This document shows, one piece after another, positions 1-7,576 of a DNA stretch of 35,235 nt. Below the pieces are notes generated by a model that did not search any database, had not been told where the DNA came from, and saw only the letters and a program-made list of their open reading frames with translations. Source of the stretch: SAR324 cluster bacterium REDSEA-S27_B3 (GTDB taxonomy: Bacteria; SAR324; NAC60-12); assembly GCA_001627865.1 (NCBI GenBank), contig LUQO01000056.1:1-35235 (forward strand). Direction: 5' to 3'. Every line of letters begins with the position of its first letter. The first letter of the stretch is position 1. Position numbers and translations under genes: made by a program.

Positions 1-1255
1 AGATAGCACTTGACAAACCATAGTGGGTCTCGTTAGCTAAAGCAATTGCCTCCGGCTCGTCTGTAAACGGCATTACGGATAGAACGGGGCCGAAAATCTC
101 ATGTTTGCCAAGTTGCATCTCGTTGGTCACATATTGAAAGATGGTGGGTTCTACAAAGAAGCCTCGTTTGTATTCGCCATCCATTAGACGCTGTCCACCG
201 ACGACTTTTTCACCGCCTTCTTCCAGACCGGCTTGAATAAATGACATCACAGTTTCAAGCTGAGTCTTCGACGCAATCGGGCCGAGATCCACATCTTCCT
301 TTAGACCAAGGCCGACCCGTAATTGGCCGGTTCGTTTTACCAGTTCTGTAACAAAGTCTGCTTGAATCGACTCTTGCACAAGTAATCGAGATTTGGCCGT
401 GCAAGACTGGCCGCTGTTGGCAAAAGCACCGGTTATCGCGTTACTTAGGGCTGCTTCCATCGGTGCATCGGCAAAGATTATATTTGGTGATTTACCCCCT
501 GCTTCCAACGATACTCGTTTCATCGTGTCAGCCGCCGTGGTCAAAATGGCTTTGGCCGTATCAGTGGAACCTGTAAAGGAAATCTTATCAACCTGGGGAC
601 TTTGAACCAGGGCATTGCCCAATATGCTTCCCGTACCCGAAACGGCATTTACAACGCCTTGAGGGAGTCCAGGTACATCATCAAACAGTTTTATAAACTC
701 CATAGAAACAATAGCTGTCAGACAGGCTGGCTTCAACACAATCGTACAACCAGTGGCCAGGGCAGGGGCGATCTTGCGCATGGCCAGATCCAATGGGAAA
801 TTCCAGGGGGTTATGAGGCCGCAAACGCCAACAGGCTCGCGGACGATTAGACTGGCAACGTTGGGGTCGCTTTGATTGATCCGCCCGGAAAGAGTTCGCG
901 CCTGGGCCGTATAGTATTCTGTGATTTCAATGCAGCGTGAGATTTCACCTCGGGTAGCCTTGATCGGACGGCCATTTTGGCGGGTAATAAGTTGGGCCAG
1001 ATATTCCTGATTGTCCTGAAGCCGTTGAGAAATGACGGTCAGTACTTTGGCTCGTTGAACACTTGGGGCAAACGACCAACTTTCGTTGTCAAAGGCCTGC
1101 CGGGCAGCGCTAACGGCATCTTCTATATCTGCCACTGTAGATTTTTGGGCTGCACCCAGCCGGTCACCAGTCGAGGGATCACAAGCATCACGAGTTTCTC
1201 CACTAGCGGAACTAACCCATTTACCCCCAATGTAATTCAAAGTTTCTATGCTCAT
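1..1255 (-). CDS. NAD(P)-dependent aldehyde dehydrogenase, 3' end outside window
   Basis: Oxidises an aldehyde to the acid with NAD(P)+; the substrate cannot be read. I translated the minus strand from an ATG at 1255 and it stays open to the left edge, giving 418 of the usual 480-490 residues. Family landmarks are in order: PWNFP near residues 150-154 (cofactor binding), FTGST 227-231, the general base Glu251 in LEAGGK, and the nucleophile Cys285 in GQSCT. The start is supported by GGGAGGTG ending about 9 bases upstream. It begins 30 bases after the stop of the thiamine-diphosphate enzyme, so the two are very likely one operon. In that arrangement the dehydrogenase would oxidise an aldehyde released by the upstream enzyme (inference). 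Base composition is clearly richer in GC than the rest of the window. The family is certain; the specificity is unknown. Confidence 0.94.
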   Translation of the reverse strand, partial: MSIETLNYIGGKWVSSASGETRDACDPSTGDRLGAAQKSTVADIEDAVSAARQAFDNESWSFAPSVQRAKVLTVISQRLQDNQEYLAQLITRQNGRPIKATRGEISRCIEITEYYTAQARTLSGRINQSDPNVASLIVREPVGVCGLITPWNFPLDLAMRKIAPALATGCTIVLKPACLTAIVSMEFIKLFDDVPGLPQGVVNAVSGTGSILGNALVQSPQVDKISFTGSTDTAKAILTTAADTMKRVSLEAGGKSPNIIFADAPMEAALSNAITGAFANSGQSCTAKSRLLVQESIQADFVTELVKRTGQLRVGLGLKEDVDLGPIASKTQLETVMSFIQAGLEEGGEKVVGGQRLMDGEYKRGFFVEPTIFQYVTNEMQLGKHEIFGPVLSVMPFTDEPEAIALANETHYGLSSAI

Positions 1256-1285
1256 TATTGTCGGCACCTCCCAGCTGCTAACCCT

Positions 1286-3064
1286 TTACTCATCTATGCC
1301 TGTAAATGATGGTTCAGAGTGTGGAAATGGAGGTAATTGCCACGTGCCCACAGACGGAGGCTTGATGTCCCGGTCGACAATTACATCAAGTACAAAAGGA
1401 GTATTTGATTTGAGCGCGTGGTCGAGCGCAGGTTTGAAATCTTCCGGTCGCTCAACCCGTTCACCCATCGCCCCCATCGACTTGGCCATCGCCGCAAAAT
1501 CAGGATTGTACAGCTCGCCCGTTTCTTCTTTTACGAAACTTGTGGTCAGTTCTCGCTCCCAAAGACCCAATTGCAGGTCACGTATGGCCCCGTGCGCATA
1601 ATTATTCCAAATCACCCATACGGCAGGGATACCGTACTCCACTGCCGTAGAGACAATATGGGGCGTCATCATGAAGCCGGCGTCACCACAGACGGTCACG
1701 CATGGTTTATCCGGGGCCGCCAATTTTGCACCTAACACCCCACAAACTCCAAATCCCATCGAGGCAAAGCCCCACGATTGAAGGACTGTCTGCGGCTGGT
1801 ATGCCGGCCAAAATTGCACCACCCAATTATGGTGTACGCCTACGTCGACGAGTAGAATAGTGTCGTTGGGTAATACATTGCGCATATCGTGTATGACCCG
1901 TTCCGGCCGGAGCGGACTTGCGCCTGAACCAAAATGAGGTTGATTATATTCCTGCCATTCCTGCTTCCAGTTATCGATCTGGCCGAACCAGGCAGCGTTA
2001 TTTTGAGTTGCTTCGTAGTTACCACTTTTGAGGTGTTCCAACATCTGGCGCAGTACTGTCCTGGCATCGCCCAGGATGCCAATATGCACCGGGTAATTTC
2101 GACCAATCTCGTCCGGATCGATATCAACCTGAATCAGACGAGTAGGGGGGATGGAGAAGGAGTAACCCGGTATCCAGGCACTGCTGACCCGGTCATCAAA
2201 GCGACAACCGAAAGCCAACAGTACATCGCACGAACGGGCTGCCTGGTTGGCCGGGTAGGTGCCATTGCGCCCCACATCTCCCAGACTCAGTGTCTCGCGC
2301 ATGTCAATTGCACCTTTGCCATTAGGTGTATTGATAACCGGAATGTTGAGTTGCTTGGCAAGTTGGGTCAATTCAGTTGAAGCTTCAGACAACACCATGC
2401 CATGTCCGGCCAGGATCAAAGGTTGTTCCGCTTTCAGCAATAGCGCCAATGCCTGTTTAACAGCGGCCGGGTCTCCCTGACTTCTGGAGCTTATACCCTG
2501 CCGCCATTCGTCCGGGTCCGGCACGTCAACATCGGCTTCTTCCACAAAGAGGTTGAGCGGTACATCCAGATGTACGGGGCCTGTCCGGCCGGTCAGCATC
2601 GTCTTAAAAGCCAAACGCATTGACAAGGGCAACATGTCGACCCGAGTGGGTTGAAAGCTCCGTTTCACATAGGGACGCAATACTTGTGAGAACTCAGCCT
2701 GATTGTGCCGGTATGTCTCTTGAAATGGACCGCGATTAAATTGCTGGGTGGGAACGTTGCCGGTGATGGCTAAGAAGGCCGATGAATCCATCATCGCCGA
2801 AGCAACGGCAACGGGTAAATTGCAGGACCCCGGACCACATGAAGTAATCGTGGCCACAGGTTTGTGAGCCACTCGAAAGTAGGCATCGGCCATATGCCCG
2901 GCGGCCTGCTCGTGCCTGGTCGCCACCACTTTAATTTTTTCGCAGTGGTCGTATGCTTCATTTAGCAAACCGACATTCCCATGCCCGCATAAACCGAATA
3001 TGTATGGCACGTTTTCCTTAATAAGATAATCAATTATTATCTCAGCACCGTTACATTTAGGCAT
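1286..3064 (-). CDS. Thiamine-diphosphate-dependent enzyme, acetolactate synthase-like
   Basis: A 592-residue member of the acetolactate synthase/2-oxoacid decarboxylase superfamily with the usual three domains. The cofactor-activating glutamate is Glu52 in ATRHEQAAGHMADAY. The C-terminal diphosphate/Mg site reads GDAGF at about 460 and Asn-Asn at 487-488, which is the GDG(x~25)NN pattern. The presence of Glu52 argues against glyoxylate carboligase, which has Val there. No small regulatory subunit gene follows, so a biosynthetic IlvB role is unlikely. The downstream aldehyde dehydrogenase suggests catabolic decarboxylation or carboligation of a 2-oxo acid followed by aldehyde oxidation (inference). 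A monooxygenase-fold gene and an aconitase remnant lie upstream on the same strand. GC-rich compared with most of the window, perhaps acquired. Superfamily certain, reaction unknown. Confidence 0.92.
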   Translation of the reverse strand: MPKCNGAEIIIDYLIKENVPYIFGLCGHGNVGLLNEAYDHCEKIKVVATRHEQAAGHMADAYFRVAHKPVATITSCGPGSCNLPVAVASAMMDSSAFLAITGNVPTQQFNRGPFQETYRHNQAEFSQVLRPYVKRSFQPTRVDMLPLSMRLAFKTMLTGRTGPVHLDVPLNLFVEEADVDVPDPDEWRQGISSRSQGDPAAVKQALALLLKAEQPLILAGHGMVLSEASTELTQLAKQLNIPVINTPNGKGAIDMRETLSLGDVGRNGTYPANQAARSCDVLLAFGCRFDDRVSSAWIPGYSFSIPPTRLIQVDIDPDEIGRNYPVHIGILGDARTVLRQMLEHLKSGNYEATQNNAAWFGQIDNWKQEWQEYNQPHFGSGASPLRPERVIHDMRNVLPNDTILLVDVGVHHNWVVQFWPAYQPQTVLQSWGFASMGFGVCGVLGAKLAAPDKPCVTVCGDAGFMMTPHIVSTAVEYGIPAVWVIWNNYAHGAIRDLQLGLWERELTTSFVKEETGELYNPDFAAMAKSMGAMGERVERPEDFKPALDHALKSNTPFVLDVIVDRDIKPPSVGTWQLPPFPHSEPSFTGIDE

Positions 3065-3122
3065 TTTTTATCCTTTCCTCAATCAAATAACCATCAAAAC
3101 TTATCTCCTGGATACGTTATGA

Positions 3123-3233
3123 CTATTTTAAAAAGTTACACAGCACAGTTTGCAAAATGCCACCGTTGTGATAATACTCGACCTCAACCGGGGTGTCAAC
3201 GCGACAGATCGTGGTGATGGTTCGGGTAATATC
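3123..3233 (-). pseudogene. 3'-terminal remnant of an aconitate hydratase gene
   Basis: Reading the minus strand from 3233 gives 36 residues and a TAG stop (3125-3123). The core, [20 protein letters not shown], matches the extreme C-terminus of AcnA/IRP-type aconitases, where VDTxxEVEYYxxGGIL followed by VLRxxL precedes the stop. The frame stays open upstream to a TGA at about 3321-3323, but I cannot recognise aconitase sequence beyond residue 1 of this stretch. The other ~850 residues of the protein are absent. It lies between the monooxygenase-fold gene and the thiamine-diphosphate gene, on their strand. This suggests a deletion inside a former operon. No sign of function. Assignment rests on a short but very characteristic motif. 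Confidence 0.68.
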
Positions 3234-3339
3234 ACATGCATTCGCTCTACCCAAGATCGGCGATTGTGAAGATGCCAGTATACTCAAAGCCACGGTTCTG
3301 ATCTCGGTTTCCTGTTTTGATCACGACTGCCTAATTTGA

Positions 3340-3636
3340 TCAAGGCACGATCCGATTGAAAAAAGTAAGCTCCCTTGATACGAGCAGAGGCACGGCGTTT
3401 TCGAGATATTTCTTGAAGTGCGCTGTTTGCCGATGTGTCTCGAAGGCGTCCTTGCTGTCGTAGACTTCATAGAATGAGACCCTGTTCGGATCTTCTGGAT
3501 CGACTAAAACGTCGAATTGCCGGCAGCCCGGTTCCGTTGATCTTGCCGCAGCTGCGTTTTCTAGTGCTATTTCCATGAATTTTTCACGTTTTTCAGGTAT
3601 GGTCCGCAAATGCACCATCAGTATGAATGCACCCAT
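3340..3636 (-). CDS. Antibiotic biosynthesis monooxygenase (ABM/YgiN-like) domain protein
   Basis: A 98-residue single-domain protein of the dimeric alpha/beta-barrel ABM family, whose members include quinol monooxygenases and heme- or signal-degrading relatives. Typical features are the first strand FILMVHLRTIPEK, the helix with ALENAAAARSTEPGCRQFDV, and the second half FYEVYDSKDAFETHRQTAHF, where ABM proteins place conserved aromatic and His residues. A longer open frame exists to 3693. I chose the ATG at 3636 because GGGAG lies about 8 bases upstream and the resulting length is normal for the family. It is the first gene of the GC-rich minus-strand block. The substrate is unknown, and a detoxifying or aromatic-ring role is only a guess. 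Confidence 0.83.
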   Translation of the reverse strand: MGAFILMVHLRTIPEKREKFMEIALENAAAARSTEPGCRQFDVLVDPEDPNRVSFYEVYDSKDAFETHRQTAHFKKYLENAVPLLVSRELTFFNRIVP

Positions 3637-3730
3637 GATTATGTCTCCCGTTTTCTCTGTGTTGATATAAATTTGTCCAAGTTCTATGGTCAAAGCGTAC
3701 TAAGAAATCCCAGCAGAATAGAGTAAAGAT

Positions 3731-3767
3731 GTGCCGAACATTTGGGTGTGAATCCAGTGTCCGGCAC
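3731..3767. repeat. Inverted repeat, 10-base arms
   Basis: GTGCCGAACA at 3731-3740 is mirrored by TGTCCGGCAC at 3758-3767 (9 of 10 paired) around a 17-base spacer. It lies about 95 bases upstream of the ABM gene start. No T-run follows on either strand, so a simple terminator is unlikely. It could be an operator for the GC-rich block or a recombination remnant. Confidence 0.4.
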
Positions 3768-4047
3768 ATTCGATGATCTTACAGGCAGACAGCTCGCTTT
3801 CCCAGTACTTCACTTTTCTTTTGGCTTGGCAGACTGAATTATTCCTGATGTTAGTTTGTGGATAGACATTGTTTGTAGGACTTTTCTGGAGGTATCTCTT
3901 GGTTAAACCTAAATAGAACCCAAATTATAACCCCCATTTAGCAGGATTCAAGTGGAATAATATGGATGTGCATGAAAATTATCAGTAGTTTATAGCACTA
4001 TTATGCAGACAAAAAAGGATTAGAATGGAAAGCACTTGAAACAAGTC
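3768..4047. other. Non-coding stretch between the ABM gene and selC
   Basis: No open frame of coding character was seen on either strand, and no convincing promoter or terminator. Composition falls to the AT-rich level of the rest of the window, so the boundary of the GC-rich block lies at or just left of this stretch. It is the downstream side of the selenocysteine tRNA gene. Confidence 0.6.
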
Positions 4048-4146
4048 TGGCGGAGATGTATAGGAATCGAACCTATCTACGACAGTGTTAGTGCCGCACA
4101 CTCGGGTTTGAAGTCCGGGGCGCCCACCAGTGACGCATCCATCTCC
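4048..4146 (-). tRNA. selC: tRNA-Sec (anticodon TCA), possibly decaying
   Basis: Carries selenocysteine to in-frame UGA codons together with SelA, SelB and SelD (established role). The minus strand from 4146 begins GGAGATGG and ends CATCTCC, discriminator G, encoded CCA (4050-4048). The anticodon loop is CTTCAAA, with TCA complementary to 4109-4111. The D stem is GCGTC/GGCGC, the T arm ATAGG-TTCGATT-CCTAT, and there is a long variable arm with AGTGT/ACACT. All this, at 99 nt, is diagnostic for selC. Odd points: in the 6-base-pair anticodon stem (CCCGGA/CCCGAG), C:A and A:C oppositions replace Watson-Crick pairs. The eighth acceptor pair is G:A. Both stem changes are transitions from the usual CCGGA/TCCGG. 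It lies 35 bases after the stop of the neighbouring lipoprotein gene. Functional state uncertain. Confidence 0.85.
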
Positions 4147-4181
4147 GTTAATGATTTCAGTAGCTTAGAGGAATTAATAGT

Positions 4182-5135
4182 TCACTTTAAGATATTTACA
4201 TGTGACCCAAGGAGGAAATAGCCATCACTGTCCATCTCCTGATTACGCCATTGACAGTTTGAGCCAAATTTGGTTCTCCAGTTATATTTGCCAGCTTTGC
4301 GCAGTTTCCGTACGACATTTGTCAAGTCAGGATGATTGTACTTTCCAAGCTTGAACAGGCAGTTTAATGCATAAGGATCATAAGGATCTTTTGATGTAGG
4401 CTCCAGGAAAACAGAGTCCTTTAATTGCGGGCATCCTTTTACTTGATGAGCATAAGTCGAACCCAGTTTTCGCCCTGCGGTAAGTTGCAGTCTTTTGCTC
4501 TGGTCTTTATAATGCCCCATTCCTTTTCTGATTCCAGGAACACAAGAATAACCGCCTCCCTGAGTGTGATGAAGTTCATGCAATACATTAAGGAGTATTC
4601 TTTCTTTTGACCAATTTCTATTACTTCTTAAAAAAGTGGTTCCTACACCTACTCCTGCTTGACCTCCATCAACATTGGAGAAATCTGCAAAATTGTAATA
4701 AACTTTTTTTGGGTTATTCATCGCTGTCAAAGGACCGTCATATCCATCACGCCAGAAATTTATTTCGCTGAATATAAATGTGTAATCAAATTTATATTTC
4801 TTTGCTATACCTCCGCCAAGTTCATGAGCAGCAGTTGCTTTAGTCATGGCATCATTGAGCTCAAGCAGAATTTCTTCCATTTTTCCGTTAAGATCCCACT
4901 CACGGTCCTCACTGTCCTTTGCAAGCAGATAATTAAAATGTATTTGATAATCATCATTCACATCCGGTTGATCAGTAAAAAATCTTCCTGGTTTCACATC
5001 AGAGTTAGTTTCATTCTTGATTTCTTCAGATGCAGGAGTTGGTTTTATGGCATCTGAACTTTTGCTGCATCCTTGAAAGATTGTTATTGCAGCAATTGCT
5101 GAAACAAAAAATGTGGTGAAAGCTTTCATTTTCAT
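4182..5135 (-). CDS. Putative lipoprotein with HExxH zinc-protease motif
   Basis: A 317-residue exported protein. It opens with a signal peptide and a cysteine at residue 23 in IFQGC, an acceptable but not perfect lipobox, followed by a Ser/Lys/Glu-rich linker. A zinc-protease motif HELHH is at 186-190, in the context VLHELHHTQGGGY. The spacing HExxHxxG fits the metzincin pattern, but the position of the third His ligand is Tyr196. Several cysteines (for example in YSCVPG, KGCPQL, LNCLF and NCQW) may form disulfides in the C-terminal third. It lies between selC and a decayed half-copy of selC, so it may be cargo of an old insertion. The start ATG at 5135 gives the complete signal peptide. Peptidase activity is inferred from the motif only. 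Confidence 0.78.
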   Translation of the reverse strand: MKMKAFTTFFVSAIAAITIFQGCSKSSDAIKPTPASEEIKNETNSDVKPGRFFTDQPDVNDDYQIHFNYLLAKDSEDREWDLNGKMEEILLELNDAMTKATAAHELGGGIAKKYKFDYTFIFSEINFWRDGYDGPLTAMNNPKKVYYNFADFSNVDGGQAGVGVGTTFLRSNRNWSKERILLNVLHELHHTQGGGYSCVPGIRKGMGHYKDQSKRLQLTAGRKLGSTYAHQVKGCPQLKDSVFLEPTSKDPYDPYALNCLFKLGKYNHPDLTNVVRKLRKAGKYNWRTKFGSNCQWRNQEMDSDGYFLLGSHVNILK

Positions 5136-5237
5136 CTCTATTATCTATCTATTTGAAGTTCGTTATTATGTTATATGTTAAATATTGTGCACGCTGTTAT
5201 CAGCAGTTAGTTCAGGAAATGATCCGGAAGCTTTCTA

Positions 5238-5276
5238 TATGAAGTTCGGGGTATCACCAGTGACACGTACATTTCC
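5238..5276 (-). pseudogene. Degenerate copy of the 5' half of selC
   Basis: The plus-strand stretch from 5238 matches 4107-4146 of selC in the same orientation with one gap. Shared blocks include GAAGT, CGGGG and CACCAGTGAC, and most differences are transitions. It covers the 5' acceptor strand, D arm and anticodon loop, but nothing resembling the variable or T arm follows. It is probably the remains of a duplicated attachment site or of an older tRNA copy. Confidence 0.5.
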
Positions 5277-5374
5277 ATATAGAACCGGATTTGCACAGTC
5301 ACATCTTGCCTACTTTCAAGTGAAATGTCCAGACTTCCATGGCAAGCAAAAGTATCAATAACAAAGCACTTGGC

Positions 5375-5404
5375 TTGACACACAAGCGGTATGTGAGTGA
5401 TACT
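5375..5404 (+). promoter_or_regulatory. Possible sigma-70 promoter for the lapA-like gene
   Basis: A perfect -35 element TTGACA (5375-5380) is followed after 18 bases by GATACT (5399-5404), which matches four of six -10 positions. Transcription would start near 5411, about 40 bases before the ATG at 5450. Prediction by eye only. Confidence 0.35.
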
Positions 5405-5449
5405 GGCGTTAGCTTAGAATATATATGTGTAATTTCTGTTTAATTTTCA

Positions 5450-5866
5450 ATGCGCTATTTATCACTGATTATTTTTGCTGGATTTCTGGTCTTTTGTGTA
5501 GACTTTGCCACACAGAACACTGAACCGATTGTCCTGCAATACCAACTTGACTGGTTAAAATTCAGTTATCAAAGCGAGCGGCCAGTTTTTGTGCCCATTT
5601 TTTTTACTTTTGCATTTGGAATAATCTTCTGTGTTTTCTATTTCTTCATTTACCATTCTGTTTTGTTGAGAAAACTGAGCAAGCAAAGGAAAGAAATAAG
5701 GCGTTTGAATCGGCTCGTTGAAACTCATAAGGAAACACATAGCGCGTCCGATGAGCGTAAAAGTGAATTGAAGCAGATTGTTGCCAGTGTTCAAAACAAC
5801 GTTGATGAACAGAATGATCTGGAACCACCGGAACTTCATGCAGAACAGACTGTTAAGACAACCTAG
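5450..5866 (+). CDS. LapA-like (DUF1049) inner-membrane protein
   Basis: A 138-residue protein with the LapA layout. It has a first membrane helix (about 3-20), then the family signature of a short loop TQNTEPIVLQYQL, a second helix (about 47-68), and a charged cytoplasmic tail predicted to form a coiled coil (RKEIRRLNRLVETHK). In E. coli LapA works with LapB in controlling lipopolysaccharide synthesis through FtsH/LpxC. Other DUF1049 proteins have no known role, and no lapB is visible here. The tail is longer and more acidic than in short homologues. It is 48 bases upstream of the ALDH7 gene on the same strand, so co-transcription is possible. Confidence 0.8.
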   Translation: MRYLSLIIFAGFLVFCVDFATQNTEPIVLQYQLDWLKFSYQSERPVFVPIFFTFAFGIIFCVFYFFIYHSVLLRKLSKQRKEIRRLNRLVETHKETHSASDERKSELKQIVASVQNNVDEQNDLEPPELHAEQTVKTT

Positions 5867-5914
5867 TGGAAACAAGGCTAAAGCTGAATAATTAAATATG
5901 AAAAGAGAGACCTA

Positions 5915-7450
5915 ATGAGTAAACTTGATTTTCTGCAAAATCTTGGACTTGAAAAGCTTAATTCTGGAGTAAGTTCCGGTACAGAATGGATTTCCGGAAA
6001 CGGCCCCTTAACTGAATCAATAACTCCGGTTGATGGTTCTGTAATCGCGCAAATACAAAATGCCAGCAAAGAAGATTACGAGACGGTAATTGCAGGAGCC
6101 CAAAAAGCGTTCAGGGAATGGAGGAAAGTTCCAGCCCCTCAACGTGGAGAAATTGTGCGTCAAATTGGAAATACGGTGCGTGAAGCTAAGAATGATCTGG
6201 GAAAATTAATTTCCTGGGAAATGGGAAAGATTTATCAGGAAGGCCTGGGAGAAGTACAGGAGATGATTGACATCTGCGATTTCGCGGTTGGGCAATCAAG
6301 ACAGCTTTATGGATTCACCATGCACTCTGAACGTCCGGGGCACAGAATGTACGACCAGTACCATCCTCTGGGAATTGTGGGTATCATCACCGCCTTCAAT
6401 TTTCCCGTGGCCGTCTGGTCATGGAACGCCATGATTGCCGCTGTTTGTGGAGATGTATCTATCTGGAAACCAAGTCCGAAAACACCTCTTTGTTCAATTG
6501 CACTGCAGCGCATCATTGGCAACGTAATGCGTGAGAATGGAATTCCAGAAGGTGTGTTTAACCTGGTGATCGGCACAAATGAGGAAATTGCGGAAACTTT
6601 GGTTAATGACACACGCGTACCGTTAATTTCAGCCACAGGCTCCACACGTATGGGCAAGCAGGTTGCAGGCAAAGTAGCTTCGAGGCTTGGACGCAGCATT
6701 TTCGAACTTGGCGGAAACAACGCAATTATTGTGACTGAAAGCGCTGATTTGAAGATCGCCGTTCCTGGAATTGTTTTTGGTTCAATAGGAACATGCGGAC
6801 AGCGCTGCACAACCACACGACGCTTGATTATTCATGAATCCATTTATGAGCAAGTAAGGGAAAAGCTTGTCCAGGCATATTCGCAGCTTGAAAACAGGGT
6901 AGGCGATCCGCTTGATTCGGATACAATGATTGGCCCAATGATTGATGAAACTGCTGTGAATAACTTCCGGAATGCGCTGGATGCTGTCCGGAAACAGGGA
7001 GGAGAAATAATTTATGGCGGGGAAGTGTTGACAGGCTTTCCGTCAGAGTTATATGTGCGTCCGGCGCTGGCTGATGTGGAAAACCACTGGCCGATTGTGC
7101 AGGATGAGACCTTTGCCCCGCTGCTTTACCTTATCAAGTACAGTAATTATGAAGAAGCGCTTAGACTGCAAAACGATGTCCCGCAGGGACTCTCTTCTGC
7201 TGTTTTCACCAGAGATTTTCAGGAATCAGAAAAATTCCTATCTCATGAAGGATCAGACTGCGGTCTTGCAAACGTCAATATCGGCACTTCCGGAGCAGAA
7301 ATAGGCGGTGCTTTTGGCGGAGAAAAAGATACCGGAGGAGGTCGTGAATCAGGTTCAGATGCATGGAAATCCTACATGCGACGCCAAACCAATACCATCA
7401 ACTATTCATCAGATTTACCTCTGGCGCAAGGAGTGAATTTTGATATATAA
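5915..7450 (+). CDS. ALDH7-family dehydrogenase (2-aminoadipate semialdehyde dehydrogenase type)
   Basis: A complete 511-residue aldehyde dehydrogenase. Landmarks: AFNFPVAVWSW around 160-170, SATGSTRMGK around 239-248, general base Glu264 in FELGGNN, and nucleophile Cys298 in GTCGQRCTT. The C-terminal block NIGTSGAEIGGAFGGEKDTG and the following SYMRRQTNTINYS are typical of the ALDH7/antiquitin subfamily. That subfamily oxidises L-2-aminoadipate 6-semialdehyde (or its cyclic form P6C) in lysine catabolism, and also betaine aldehyde and lipid-derived aldehydes. No other lysine-catabolism gene is adjacent, so a general aldehyde-detoxifying role is equally possible. AAGAGAGACC before the ATG is a plausible ribosome binding site. 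Confidence 0.94.
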   Translation: MSKLDFLQNLGLEKLNSGVSSGTEWISGNGPLTESITPVDGSVIAQIQNASKEDYETVIAGAQKAFREWRKVPAPQRGEIVRQIGNTVREAKNDLGKLISWEMGKIYQEGLGEVQEMIDICDFAVGQSRQLYGFTMHSERPGHRMYDQYHPLGIVGIITAFNFPVAVWSWNAMIAAVCGDVSIWKPSPKTPLCSIALQRIIGNVMRENGIPEGVFNLVIGTNEEIAETLVNDTRVPLISATGSTRMGKQVAGKVASRLGRSIFELGGNNAIIVTESADLKIAVPGIVFGSIGTCGQRCTTTRRLIIHESIYEQVREKLVQAYSQLENRVGDPLDSDTMIGPMIDETAVNNFRNALDAVRKQGGEIIYGGEVLTGFPSELYVRPALADVENHWPIVQDETFAPLLYLIKYSNYEEALRLQNDVPQGLSSAVFTRDFQESEKFLSHEGSDCGLANVNIGTSGAEIGGAFGGEKDTGGGRESGSDAWKSYMRRQTNTINYSSDLPLAQGVNFDI

Positions 7451-7576
7451 TAAAGGTCAGTAATCATGTAATGATGACAGCTGAGTGATTCCAGCAAATC
7501 TCAGCTTGAACCTCTGTTTCTGTAGCTGCCTCACATCTGAGAAGCCTGTCACCTAAGCCTCACCATAGAGGACTCC

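Larger units (their letters stand above)
5136..5449. other. Intergenic region with a decayed selC copy and a promoter
   Basis: It separates the minus-strand lipoprotein gene from the plus-strand lapA-like gene. It holds the degenerate selC fragment (5238-5276) and a possible promoter for the plus-strand genes (5375-5404). I see no coding frame of note. Confidence 0.55.

Noticed and set aside
1286..3064. Glyoxylate carboligase (Gcl) because of the matching length
   Set aside because: Gcl has Val in place of the cofactor-activating Glu, whereas this protein has Glu52 in RHEQAAGH.
4052..4146. A plus-strand tRNA at the selC position, since some stem positions pair better as G:T there
   Set aside because: The T loop, CCA end, discriminator and TCA anticodon are only in correct order on the minus strand.
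7480..7505. GCTGAG...CTCAGC hairpin after the ALDH7 gene as a terminator
   Set aside because: Only a 6-base stem with a 14-base loop and no T-run behind it.
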